15,727 nucleotides of DNA from an uncultured Bacteroidota bacterium (GTDB taxonomy: Bacteria; Bacteroidota; Bacteroidia; Chitinophagales; Chitinophagaceae), in the NCBI GenBank assembly GCA_938008665.1, contig CALLKA010000114.1, positions 1 through 15,727 on the forward strand, given 5' to 3'. Shown here piece after piece: positions 1-6,196 of the stretch (its first letter is position 1; every line of letters starts with the position of its first letter). A program made the translations under genes and the position numbers. The notes under the pieces were generated by a model. It did no database searches. It had not been told where the DNA came from and saw nothing but the letters and a program-made list of their open reading frames with translations.

Positions 1-278
1 GCCATTTGTAAAGCTTTTGGACGTTTAGACAAATCAGCAGAATCTCTTTTATAGATGCTATCTTTTATTTGATAATCCTTTAAAGTGTAATTATACTCAT
101 CTTGTAATGAATCTTGTGCGTAAGATTTAAGCACGGTGTCTAATTTTTCTTGGATGCCTGGGAATAAAGCTATTACGCTTTGATCATCAAAATATCCAAT
201 TTTAACCTGTGCAGATGCTGTATTATTAAATGAAGCTGCAACTAATAAAATGGCTGCAAATAAAAAACCTTTTTTCAT
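1..278 (-). CDS. OmpH/Skp-like periplasmic protein, 3' part cut off by the window edge
   Basis: Reading the minus strand from ATG at 278 gives 92 codons with no stop, so the gene runs off the left edge. The N-terminus is a clear signal peptide: a Lys pair at 2-3, a hydrophobic stretch to about residue 16, and an A-S-A-Q cleavage site near 22-24. The mature part starts VKIGYFDDQSV, the opening strand typical of the OmpH/Skp family of periplasmic outer-membrane-protein chaperones. It continues with charged, Lys/Asp/Gln-rich sequence (DSLQDEY, YTLKDYQIKD, YKRDSADL) that should form the long coiled-coil tentacle. The ATG overlaps the stop of the upstream blaI-type gene as ATGA, so translation is probably coupled. 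The Skp role in escorting outer-membrane proteins is family knowledge; for this paralogue it is inferred. Membership is fairly sure from the N-terminus alone. Confidence 0.8.
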   Translation of the reverse strand, partial: MKKGFLFAAILLVAASFNNTASAQVKIGYFDDQSVIALFPGIQEKLDTVLKSYAQDSLQDEYNYTLKDYQIKDSIYKRDSADLSKRPKALQM

Positions 279-640
279 ATCTTATTGTTTTTTAATTGTT
301 GTAAAAGCAATTCTAAATCCTGGATAGTCATTTGTTTTCTATCTACTAAAAAGGAAACAACATTGGAATAAGACCCTTCAAAGTAACTTTCTGTCAAGCC
401 CTCTATTCTTTTAGCTGAGTAGGCTTCCTTACTTACCAAAGGATGATAAAAATTGTTTCTGTTTGGATTTTGAATCCCGACAAACTCCTTCTCCACTAAA
501 ATCTTTAAAAGAGTAGCCACTGTATTATGATGAGGCTTTGGCTCATCTATTGCTTCTAAGACATCTTTAATAAATCCGCCCTTATCCAATGCCCATAAGG
601 CTTGCATAATTTGTTCTTCGGCTTGTGTCAGTTTTTTCAT
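275..640 (-). CDS. BlaI/MecI/CopY-family transcriptional repressor
   Basis: A 121-residue protein, normal length for the family. Residues 1-75 form the winged helix: the opening MKKLTQAEEQIMQALW, the recognition-helix segment HHNTVATLLKILVEK and the wing FVGIQNPNRNNFYHPLVS. Residues 80-121 form the helical dimerisation and cleavage region, containing SYFEGSYSNVVSFLV. Family members bind palindromic operators as dimers and usually repress their own operon; in staphylococci they are inactivated through the BlaR1/MecR1 sensor protease. No BlaR1-type M56 peptidase is adjacent here. The next gene, overlapping by ATGA at 275-278, is an OmpH-like protein instead. ATG at 640 is the first in-frame start and matches the usual family N-terminus. 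Two matching dyads upstream suggest autoregulation. Family call is confident; the inducing signal and wider regulon are unknown. Confidence 0.92.
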   Translation of the reverse strand: MKKLTQAEEQIMQALWALDKGGFIKDVLEAIDEPKPHHNTVATLLKILVEKEFVGIQNPNRNNFYHPLVSKEAYSAKRIEGLTESYFEGSYSNVVSFLVDRKQMTIQDLELLLQQLKNNKI

Positions 641-661
641 GGTTTGTTATTTTGCTTTCTA

Positions 662-675
662 ACTAAATTCTTAGT
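662..675. promoter_or_regulatory. Operator-like dyad 1 of the blaI promoter
   Basis: ACTAAATTCTTAGT, with 5-bp inverted arms ACTAA/TTAGT around ATTC. It lies directly downstream of the predicted -7 element, over the predicted transcription start. It matches dyad 2 at 12 of 14 positions, centres 24 bp apart. The arms ACTA and TAGT at the same spacing recall the staphylococcal bla/mec operator core (recalled, not searched). Probably a BlaI binding site. Confidence 0.6.
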
Positions 676-707
676 CAATATTATAACTATATTTTTAGTT
701 AGACAAA
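676..707 (-). promoter_or_regulatory. Predicted blaI promoter, Bacteroidota type
   Basis: On the minus strand a -33 TTTG (707-704) is followed after 20 bp by TAATATTG (683-676), one mismatch from the Bacteroidota -7 consensus TAnnTTTG. Transcription would begin near 669-670, leaving a leader of about 30 nt before the ATG at 640. The consensus is established for the phylum; the assignment here is by eye. Confidence 0.6.
684..701. promoter_or_regulatory. Operator-like dyad 2 of the blaI promoter
   Basis: TAACTA/TAGTTA 6-bp arms around TATTTT; the inner 14 bases (686-699) are ACTATATTTTTAGT, matching dyad 1 at 12 of 14 positions. It sits in the spacer between the predicted -33 and -7 elements of blaI, the classic position for a repressor that blocks polymerase. 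Confidence 0.6.
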
Positions 708-712
708 ATATT

Positions 713-743
713 TTTGTTAATATTTTAAAAATGATTAGTTTTA
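713..743 (+). promoter_or_regulatory. Predicted promoter of the SPFH gene
   Basis: TTTG at 713-716, 19 bp, then TAGTTTTA at 736-743, one mismatch from TAnnTTTG. The start site would fall near 750, about 23 nt before the ATG at 773. It is downstream of, and separate from, the two blaI-side dyads. Confidence 0.45.
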
Positions 744-762
744 TGATATCATTTTAATATCA
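743..762. promoter_or_regulatory. Dyad over the predicted SPFH transcription start
   Basis: Two nested symmetries: the perfect palindrome ATGATATCAT at 743-752, and TGATAT (744-749) with its inverted copy ATATCA (757-762), 7 bp apart. The element begins at the end of the predicted -7 box and covers the predicted start of transcription, so it could be an operator. No binder is known; the small ribbon-helix-helix protein of the same unit is one candidate (inference). Confidence 0.4.
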
Positions 763-772
763 AATTACTACT

Positions 773-1645
773 ATGGAAAAGTTAATGAAACCAATGAATG
801 GCTACAAAGCAGCCTTAATAGCACTTATATCATTTATTACTGGTTTATATGGAATTATTAGTACAGCACAAATCTCAACTCCAAGCGAAGGCGTAATTTT
901 CTTTGGCGTTTTATTTATTCTGTTAGGTGTTTTTTTAATGAGGGGATTAATGGTGGTGGATCCAAACTATAGTATTGTACTTACCTTCTTTGGTAAATAT
1001 ATTGGCACGGTAAGGGAAAACGGATTGCAGTTTGTAAATCCTTTTTACTCAAAGCTGAAAGTTTCCCTTCGCTCTCAAAGTGTGGAGAGTACTAAATTAA
1101 AAGTAAATGATAAATTGGGTAACCTTATTGAAATTGCAGCTGTAATATTATATGAAGTAAGTGATACTTATAAAGCAGTGTTTGATGTTACCAATTTTAA
1201 TGAATACATGAAAAACCAAAGCGAGGCAGCTGTTCGTCACTTAGCAACAAGTTACCCTTATGATAATATTGAAGATGTACATGCGCAAATAACATTACGT
1301 GATGGTGGTGAAAAAGTCATTAAAATGCTTGAACAAGAATTAAATGAAAGATTAATTAAAGCAGGTATTACTGTTACTGAGGCTAGAATTAGCCACTTGG
1401 CTTATGCTGCAGAAATTGCTGGCGCGATGTTACAACGTCAACAAGCTACTGCGATTGTAGCAGCTAGAACTAAAATTGTAGAAGGTGCAGTGGGTATGGT
1501 TGAAATGGCATTAGCCATGTTATCCGAAAAAGATATTGTAGTGCTGGATGACGATAAAAAAGCTGCGATGGTAAGTAATTTAATGGTGGTACTTTGTGGT
1601 GAAAAATCGGCATCTCCTGTTTTAAATACTGGCACCCTTTATTAA
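773..1645 (+). CDS. SPFH/band-7 domain membrane protein
   Basis: A 290-residue protein. Two hydrophobic segments near residues 13-32 and 40-58 make a membrane hairpin. They are followed by an SPFH (stomatin/prohibitin/flotillin/HflK) domain from about 60 to 225, recognisable from VDPNYSIVLTFFGKYIGTV, the KVSLRSQSVES strand, LGNLIEIAAVILYEV and a helical arm with Glu/Ala/Arg-rich sequence (EARISHLAYAAEIAGAMLQRQ). SPFH proteins oligomerise on membranes and organise other membrane proteins or proteases; the client is unknown. No NfeD protease partner is adjacent. A small Arc-like protein starts 16 bp downstream, a pairing I recall for this SPFH subgroup in many bacteria. ATG at 773 is chosen; in-frame ATGs at 785 and 794 are possible starts. 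It is divergent from blaI. Confidence 0.88.
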   Translation: MEKLMKPMNGYKAALIALISFITGLYGIISTAQISTPSEGVIFFGVLFILLGVFLMRGLMVVDPNYSIVLTFFGKYIGTVRENGLQFVNPFYSKLKVSLRSQSVESTKLKVNDKLGNLIEIAAVILYEVSDTYKAVFDVTNFNEYMKNQSEAAVRHLATSYPYDNIEDVHAQITLRDGGEKVIKMLEQELNERLIKAGITVTEARISHLAYAAEIAGAMLQRQQATAIVAARTKIVEGAVGMVEMALAMLSEKDIVVLDDDKKAAMVSNLMVVLCGEKSASPVLNTGTLY

Positions 1646-1661
1646 TCCTTAAAATACAAGT

Positions 1662-1868
1662 ATGTCATTAACAAAAAAAACATTTGTATTAAGAATCAAC
1701 GATGAAACCTTTTCTGCATTAGCAAAATGGGCCGAGGATGAGTTCCGAAGTGTGAATGGACAAATTGAAATGATCTTGGACAAAGCATTAAAGGATGCAG
1801 GTAGAAAAAAAGAGAAGTCATCCAATAATAACACAACTGTAAAAAGCTTAGTTAAGAATAAAAATTAA
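1662..1868 (+). CDS. Small Arc-like ribbon-helix-helix protein
   Basis: A 68-residue basic protein. Residues 5-47 fit an Arc-type ribbon-helix-helix fold: the strand KTFVLRINDE, helix 1 TFSALAKWAEDEF, the turn RSVNG, and helix 2 QIEMILDKALKDAG. The tail from 48 is Lys/Ser/Asn-rich and probably disordered. Ribbon-helix-helix dimers usually insert their strand into the DNA major groove, so a regulatory role is likely, but the target is unknown. It begins 16 bp after the SPFH stop, on the same strand and presumably the same mRNA, and ends 15 bp before the convergent hicB-type stop. It could regulate its own operon or act with the SPFH protein. The fold call is good; the function is open. Confidence 0.8.
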   Translation: MSLTKKTFVLRINDETFSALAKWAEDEFRSVNGQIEMILDKALKDAGRKKEKSSNNNTTVKSLVKNKN

Positions 1869-1883
1869 CTTCGCTGAAATTTA

Positions 1884-2222
1884 TTAAGCCACTTCTAATT
1901 CCTTCTCTATTGCATTTTGCACCAATTGATTTAGACTAATGCCTTTCATGATTGCAAGCATTGCTGCCTTTTTATGCATTTCTGGTTTTACGCGTACATT
2001 AAAAGATCCCTTAAAACTTTTTAACAAAGGCTTCTTGAAATGCTTACAAGACTCAATATATTCATTTACGGCCTCTTTAAACATCCCTTTTATTTCTGTA
2101 ACTGAAGTACCCTCATACATAATAGTGTCATAAATGCCTTCAATTTTTCCAAATAAGACCTGGTCTTCATCACTATAACTTACTGATCCCTGAAATCCTT
2201 TATAGCTTAATGTGTTTTTCAT
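1884..2222 (-). CDS. hicB: HicB-family antitoxin
   Basis: A 112-residue protein with the two-part HicB layout. Residues 1-65 form the degenerate RNase-H-like toxin-binding domain (YKGFQGSVSYSDEDQVLFGKI, then GTSVTEIKGMFKEAVNEYIE). Residues 72-110 form a ribbon-helix-helix DNA-binding domain (GSFNVRVKPEMHKKAAMLA, MKGISLNQLVQNAIEKEL). By family knowledge it neutralises the HicA RNase and represses its own promoter. Its ATG overlaps the stop of the upstream hicA-type gene (ATGA, 2222-2219), which fits coupled translation of a toxin-antitoxin pair. A dyad upstream of hicA is a plausible operator. The toxin-first order is normal for hicAB. Confident. Confidence 0.88.
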   Translation of the reverse strand: MKNTLSYKGFQGSVSYSDEDQVLFGKIEGIYDTIMYEGTSVTEIKGMFKEAVNEYIESCKHFKKPLLKSFKGSFNVRVKPEMHKKAAMLAIMKGISLNQLVQNAIEKELEVA

Positions 2223-2476
2223 ATAATTTCAAATGATTTTAAATCCTCAATAATTATTTTTAAATAAAAGTGTTTTACAATTTTTCCTGGATGCGGTTTA
2301 TGGATTTTGAATTTATGGTAATTGATTTCATTATAAAATTCAACCCTTGATCCAGAAGTTTTTCCAAGATTACTTTCTTCATATCCTAAACTTCGTAACA
2401 ATGTTTTCAATTCATCATAAGTGAAATCCTTAGGAACACTTAAGAACCTTTCTAGTAGTTTGTTTTTCTTTGTCAT
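2219..2476 (-). CDS. hicA: HicA-family toxin, variant lacking the usual active-site His
   Basis: An 85-residue protein from ATG at 2476; a longer reading from a TTG at 2488 is possible but would run into the predicted operator. HicA toxins are small double-stranded-RNA-binding-fold mRNA endonucleases. The fold is visible: helix 1 with YDELKTLLRSLGYEE, the central strand pair GKTSGSRVEFYN and HKFKIHKPHPG, then helix 2 IVKHFYLKIIIEDL. Classical HicA has a catalytic His after the Gly-Ser turn (G-S-H); here it is Arg44 (G-S-R). His54, His59 and His62 are nearby. The GSR form with an HKPHPG motif recurs in a HicA subgroup, from memory. It overlaps hicB by four bases. Family is likely; RNase activity is uncertain because of the substitution. 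Confidence 0.82.
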   Translation of the reverse strand: MTKKNKLLERFLSVPKDFTYDELKTLLRSLGYEESNLGKTSGSRVEFYNEINYHKFKIHKPHPGKIVKHFYLKIIIEDLKSFEII

Positions 2477-2482
2477 ACAAAA

Positions 2483-2513
2483 TTGCAACTATTTTTTAGT
2501 TACAACAAAAATA
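2483..2513 (-). promoter_or_regulatory. Predicted hicAB promoter with operator-like dyad
   Basis: On the minus strand, TATTTTTG at 2513-2506 fits the -7 consensus TAnnTTTG exactly; no convincing -33 element is visible. Directly downstream, 2483-2505 is an imperfect dyad: AACTA (2487-2491) and TAGTT (2497-2501) around five T, flanked by TTG and CAA, with one mismatched pair. It covers the predicted start site and ends 7 bp before the hicA ATG, as expected for HicB autorepression (inference). Confidence 0.5.
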
Positions 2514-2582
2514 ACACAAGAAATTTAAATTTAGCTACTTTATTTTACATAACAGCTTGATTTTAAATAAGTTACATAGAAT

Positions 2583-5438
2583 CTAGTCTAAGTACTTTCC
2601 GGTTTGGGAGGCCTTGCATTTGGATAATCCTTTGGGGATTCCGGCATAAACAACGGTTCCACCATCCACACCTGCTTCTGGGCCCATATCAATTACCCAG
2701 TCCGCCACTTTAATCACATCGGTATTATGTTCCACTACGATGAGTGAATGTCCTTGCTCAATTAAAGCATTAAATGCTTTTAATAATTTATGGATATCAT
2801 GAAAATGTAAACCTGTGGTTGGCTCATCAAAAATGAATAACATTTTATTGCTAGCTTTTCCTTTGCCTAAAAAGCTGGCTAGTTTTACGCGTTGGGCTTC
2901 TCCACCACTTAAGGTACTACTACTTTGTCCCAACTTCACATAGCCCAATCCTACTTCTTGTAATGGACTTATGGCAAATACAATATTTTTTTCCTCACTA
3001 AAAAATGCAATGGCTTCGTCCACACTCATCTCCAATACTTCATAAATATTTTTTCCCTTATACTGCACTTCTAAAACTGCTTCCTTAAATCTTTTTCCAT
3101 TGCAATCCTCACAGGTTAAATGCACGTCTGCTAAAAACTGCATTTCTACTAATTGCTCTCCTTCACCTTTACAGGTATCACATCTGCCTCCATCTACATT
3201 GAATGAAAAATGCTTAGGTAAAAAGCCTCTGATTTTTGATAGCGCTTGTTTGGAATATAAATCTCGTATGGCATCATACGCTTTGATATAAGTCACCGGA
3301 TTGCTGCGAGATGATTTACCAATAGGATTTTGATCGACCATTTCAATTTGATCTATCAAATGTAAATCACCACTAATGGCATTATAGCCACCCACAATTT
3401 CAGTCGGTAATTGTTTTGCTTTTAATAAAGCATTGTATAAAACCTGTTTAACCAATGTTGTTTTTCCGCTACCACTTACCCCGCTTACCACACACAAACT
3501 ATGCAATGGGAATTGCACATCAATGGTTTTTAAATTATGTAAATAAGCCCCTTCAATTTTTATAAAGTGTTTTGGCAGTCTTGTTTTTTCTGGAACAGGT
3601 ATGGATAATACACCGCTTAAATATTTACCGGTCAAACTATTTTTATCTTTGATCAATGCTGTTGCATTCCCTGCTGCAACTATCTCTCCACCCAAATGCG
3701 CAGCTAACGGCCCCATGTCAATAATATAATCCGCATGACGCATAATTTGTTCATCATGCTCCACCACCACCACCGTGTTTCCTAAATCCCTTAAGTTTTG
3801 TAAAACTTTAATTAACCTTTCCGTATCCCTTGAATGCAATCCAATACTTGGTTCATCTAAAATATATAAGGAGTTAGTTAAATTACTTCCCAAACATCTG
3901 GTTAATTGTATTCTTTGACTTTCGCCCCCACTCAAACTATTTGCCAAACGTGATAAGGTTAAATAACCCAAACCTACATCCATTAAAGTTTGTATGCGTT
4001 GTTCAAGTTCTATTAATAATCTTTTGGCTACTTGATTATCATGCGTAGATAATTTTAAATCCGTAAACCAAATTTGTAAATCTCTTACTGGCATCGCACA
4101 CAATTCTCCAATATGCTTGCCTCCTATTTTTACATATAACGCTTCCTTGCGCACACGGTATCCTTCACAATCGGGACAATTGGTTCGGCCTCGATACCTA
4201 CTTAACATCACCCTAAATTGTACTTTATACAAATGTGCTTTTACATCTTCAAAAAAAGCATCTATCCCTAACGCTTTACCAACCCCTTTCCATAAATGGG
4301 TTTCCTGCGTTTTGGTTAATTTATTAATTGGTTGATGGATGGGGAATCCAGCCTTTCCAGCTTCCTTCACAAACTGATCCTTCCACCAAACTAATTTTTC
4401 CCCTTTCCAGGGTGCCACTCCACCATCATAAACCGATAAGTTTGGATTGGGAATCACTAAATTTTCATCAATTCCTAATACCTGACTATAGCCTTCGCAG
4501 GTAGGACATGCCCCATATGGATTATTGAATGAAAATAAATTAGGACTGGGCTCATCAAATTCAATACCATCCAATGTGAACTTATTATTGAATGTTTTTA
4601 AGATAGTATCATTTTGCTCCACCCATAATAAGCCTTCTCCTTCGTAAAAAGCAGTGCCAATAGAATCACTTATTCTGTGAATATCATCCTCATCAAAATC
4701 TTTTACAACCACCCTGTCTATTAAAACATATACATCATGTGCCTTTACCAATTTGGTGATTTCCGCCTTGGTCATTGCTAATGCATCTTCAATTCTCAGA
4801 ATGGTAGATGTGGATTCTGCAACTTTCGCTTTTTTATCATTTACAGATGCCCCACCTGCCCTTAAGTAAATACGGGCGAAGCCTTTTTGTAATAATATAT
4901 TTAACTCCTCCTGAATATCTCTTTTGGATTGTTGCTTGAATGGAACAATAATCACCATTTTGTCTCCGGCCTTCCCTTTTTGGATAAACTCCAGCACATC
5001 TTGCACATCCTGCTTTTTTACTTCCTGTCCACTAATAGGTGAGATAGTTTTTCCGACGCGCGCATAAAATACACGGAGATAATCATAAATTTCAGTCATG
5101 CTCCCCACTGTACTTCGCGGGGTACGTGTTACCACTTTTTGCTCAATAGCGATGGCTGGACACAAACCTTTGATATAATCAACATCTGGCTTGCCCATAC
5201 GTGACATAAATTGCCTTGCATAGGAAGAAAGACTTTCCGCATAGCGTCTTTGCCCCTCCGCAAATAAAGTATCAATGGTTAAAGATGATTTACCGCTGCC
5301 TGAAACCCCTGTCACTACAATAAATTGATTTCTGGGAAATAATGCAGTAACATTTTTTAAATTATGCACCCTTGTACCCACTACTTGAATGTCATTACTT
5401 ACCGATGGCGCTTTTTTCACTTTCTTAGTCTCCTGCAT
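2583..5438 (-). CDS. uvrA: UvrA, excinuclease ABC subunit A (ATPase of nucleotide excision repair)
   Basis: From ATG at 5438 the protein has 951 residues, close to the usual 940. The open frame extends 34 codons further to a GTG, but homology begins after the chosen ATG. Domains in order: Walker A TGVSGSGKSS (43-52); the UvrB-binding region (about 130-250); the first zinc module with CPTC (311-314) and CPDC (421-424); ABC signature LSGGESQR (502-509) with Walker B YILDEPS (525-531); second Walker A SGVSGSGKTT (652-661); the C-terminal zinc module CDTC (753-756) and CEDC (776-779); second signature LSGGEAQR (843-850) and Walker B LFIFDEPT (867-874). UvrA dimers scan DNA for lesions and load UvrB. 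Bacteroidota commonly carry two UvrA paralogues; IKGLCPAIAIEQKV and the GKTISPISG segment resemble the second type. All catalytic motifs look intact. Confidence 0.95.
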   Translation of the reverse strand: MQETKKVKKAPSVSNDIQVVGTRVHNLKNVTALFPRNQFIVVTGVSGSGKSSLTIDTLFAEGQRRYAESLSSYARQFMSRMGKPDVDYIKGLCPAIAIEQKVVTRTPRSTVGSMTEIYDYLRVFYARVGKTISPISGQEVKKQDVQDVLEFIQKGKAGDKMVIIVPFKQQSKRDIQEELNILLQKGFARIYLRAGGASVNDKKAKVAESTSTILRIEDALAMTKAEITKLVKAHDVYVLIDRVVVKDFDEDDIHRISDSIGTAFYEGEGLLWVEQNDTILKTFNNKFTLDGIEFDEPSPNLFSFNNPYGACPTCEGYSQVLGIDENLVIPNPNLSVYDGGVAPWKGEKLVWWKDQFVKEAGKAGFPIHQPINKLTKTQETHLWKGVGKALGIDAFFEDVKAHLYKVQFRVMLSRYRGRTNCPDCEGYRVRKEALYVKIGGKHIGELCAMPVRDLQIWFTDLKLSTHDNQVAKRLLIELEQRIQTLMDVGLGYLTLSRLANSLSGGESQRIQLTRCLGSNLTNSLYILDEPSIGLHSRDTERLIKVLQNLRDLGNTVVVVEHDEQIMRHADYIIDMGPLAAHLGGEIVAAGNATALIKDKNSLTGKYLSGVLSIPVPEKTRLPKHFIKIEGAYLHNLKTIDVQFPLHSLCVVSGVSGSGKTTLVKQVLYNALLKAKQLPTEIVGGYNAISGDLHLIDQIEMVDQNPIGKSSRSNPVTYIKAYDAIRDLYSKQALSKIRGFLPKHFSFNVDGGRCDTCKGEGEQLVEMQFLADVHLTCEDCNGKRFKEAVLEVQYKGKNIYEVLEMSVDEAIAFFSEEKNIVFAISPLQEVGLGYVKLGQSSSTLSGGEAQRVKLASFLGKGKASNKMLFIFDEPTTGLHFHDIHKLLKAFNALIEQGHSLIVVEHNTDVIKVADWVIDMGPEAGVDGGTVVYAGIPKGLSKCKASQTGKYLD

Positions 5439-5442
5439 ATAG

Positions 5443-5475
5443 CAAATTAACACATTCCTAGGCATTTGGTTCAAG
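5443..5475 (-). promoter_or_regulatory. Candidate uvrA promoter adjacent to the start codon
   Basis: Minus strand: CTTG (5475-5472), 21 bp, then TTAATTTG (5450-5443), one mismatch each from the -33 TTTG and the -7 TAnnTTTG. Only four bases separate the -7-like box from the ATG at 5438, so the mRNA would have almost no leader. No LexA-type box was recognised. Confidence 0.35.
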
Positions 5476-5559
5476 GATTTGATAGATTCTTTTCCCACTA
5501 AAAATGTGGATAGCTTTTGAACCCATTTCTTGTTTTCCACAAATGGAATTTCAAGCCAT

Positions 5560-5589
5560 TTTGCGAGTAATTTTCCAATACTAACCTAT
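5560..5589 (+). promoter_or_regulatory. Weak candidate promoter of the ECF sigma gene
   Basis: TTTG at 5560-5563, 18 bp, then TAACCTAT at 5582-5589, which matches only TA and part of the TTTG of the -7 consensus. The match is poor; if real, an alternative sigma factor (perhaps this one) might read it. The rest of the 174-bp gap 5439-5612 shows no gene. Confidence 0.25.
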
Positions 5590-5612
5590 CGAACTACTAT
5601 AAAAAACAAGGC

Positions 5613-6194
5613 ATGAACAAAACTGTACTCCTAAGCGACTATGAATTAATCGCGTCCTTTCAACAAGGAAATACCCGCGCTTTTGACACCTTAATTGACC
5701 GTTACCAAGAAAAAATTTACAACACCATTTTATTTATGGTGAAAGACAGTTATTTAGCGGAGGATTTGATTCAGGAGATTTTTATTAAAATCATCGACAA
5801 CATCAAACAAAAAAAATACGCAGAAGAAGGTAAATTTTTGCCTTGGGCTTTACGCATTTCTCACAACTTTTGTATCGATCATTTTAGAAAAGTAAAACGT
5901 ACACCAACGATTAAAACAAGCGACGACCAAGATATTTTTGAAGTGATTAAATTTTCAGACCACGCTGCAGATTACAAAATGACACGTAGTCAAACACATA
6001 AAAACATTCAAGAGTTAGTGGACTTACTTCCTGAAGAACAAAGAGAAATTATTGTTTTAAGACATTACGCCAATTTGAGCTTTAAGGAAATTGCACAAAT
6101 GACCAACTGTAGTATCAATACCGCTTTAGGTAGAATGCGTTACGGTTTGATCAATCTTAGAAAGATGATGAACGAACGTGGCATGAGTTTGTAG
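5613..6194 (+). CDS. ECF-type RNA polymerase sigma factor (sigma-70 family)
   Basis: A 193-residue protein, usual ECF length. Region 2 spans about 10-95: YELIASFQQGNTRAFDTLIDRY, the core-binding DSYLAEDLIQEIFIKII, and the -10-reading segment LPWALRISHNFCIDHFRK. Region 4 spans about 130-185: ELVDLLPEEQREIIVLRHYA, then the helix-turn-helix LSFKEIAQMTNCSINTALGRMRYGLINLRK. The sequence closely resembles an ECF group that I recall as widely conserved in Chitinophagaceae and relatives. No anti-sigma factor or SusC/SusD genes follow; the next gene is convergent with its stop only 2 bp away, so the sigma gene is monocistronic and regulated from elsewhere. It is divergent from uvrA. The regulon cannot be read from the sequence. 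Confidence 0.93.
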   Translation: MNKTVLLSDYELIASFQQGNTRAFDTLIDRYQEKIYNTILFMVKDSYLAEDLIQEIFIKIIDNIKQKKYAEEGKFLPWALRISHNFCIDHFRKVKRTPTIKTSDDQDIFEVIKFSDHAADYKMTRSQTHKNIQELVDLLPEEQREIIVLRHYANLSFKEIAQMTNCSINTALGRMRYGLINLRKMMNERGMSL

Positions 6195-6196
6195 TA

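Noticed and set aside
275..640. Beta-lactam resistance locus
   Set aside because: Only the BlaI-type repressor is present; there is no beta-lactamase, PBP2a or BlaR1 in the window.
1438..1834. Two minus-strand open frames opposite the SPFH and ribbon-helix-helix genes
   Set aside because: Both are Ser/Thr- or Phe-rich shadows of convincing plus-strand genes and lack any upstream signals.
2486..2582. Terminator hairpin after hicA's upstream neighbour or between hicA and uvrA
   Set aside because: The sequence contains similar direct words (ATGTAA, TTATGT) but they do not pair into a stable stem; no terminator is visible.
5439..5540. 34-codon upstream extension of uvrA to a GTG
   Set aside because: The extra residues do not look like UvrA, the first ATG at 5438 gives normal length, and a promoter-like box lies inside the extension.
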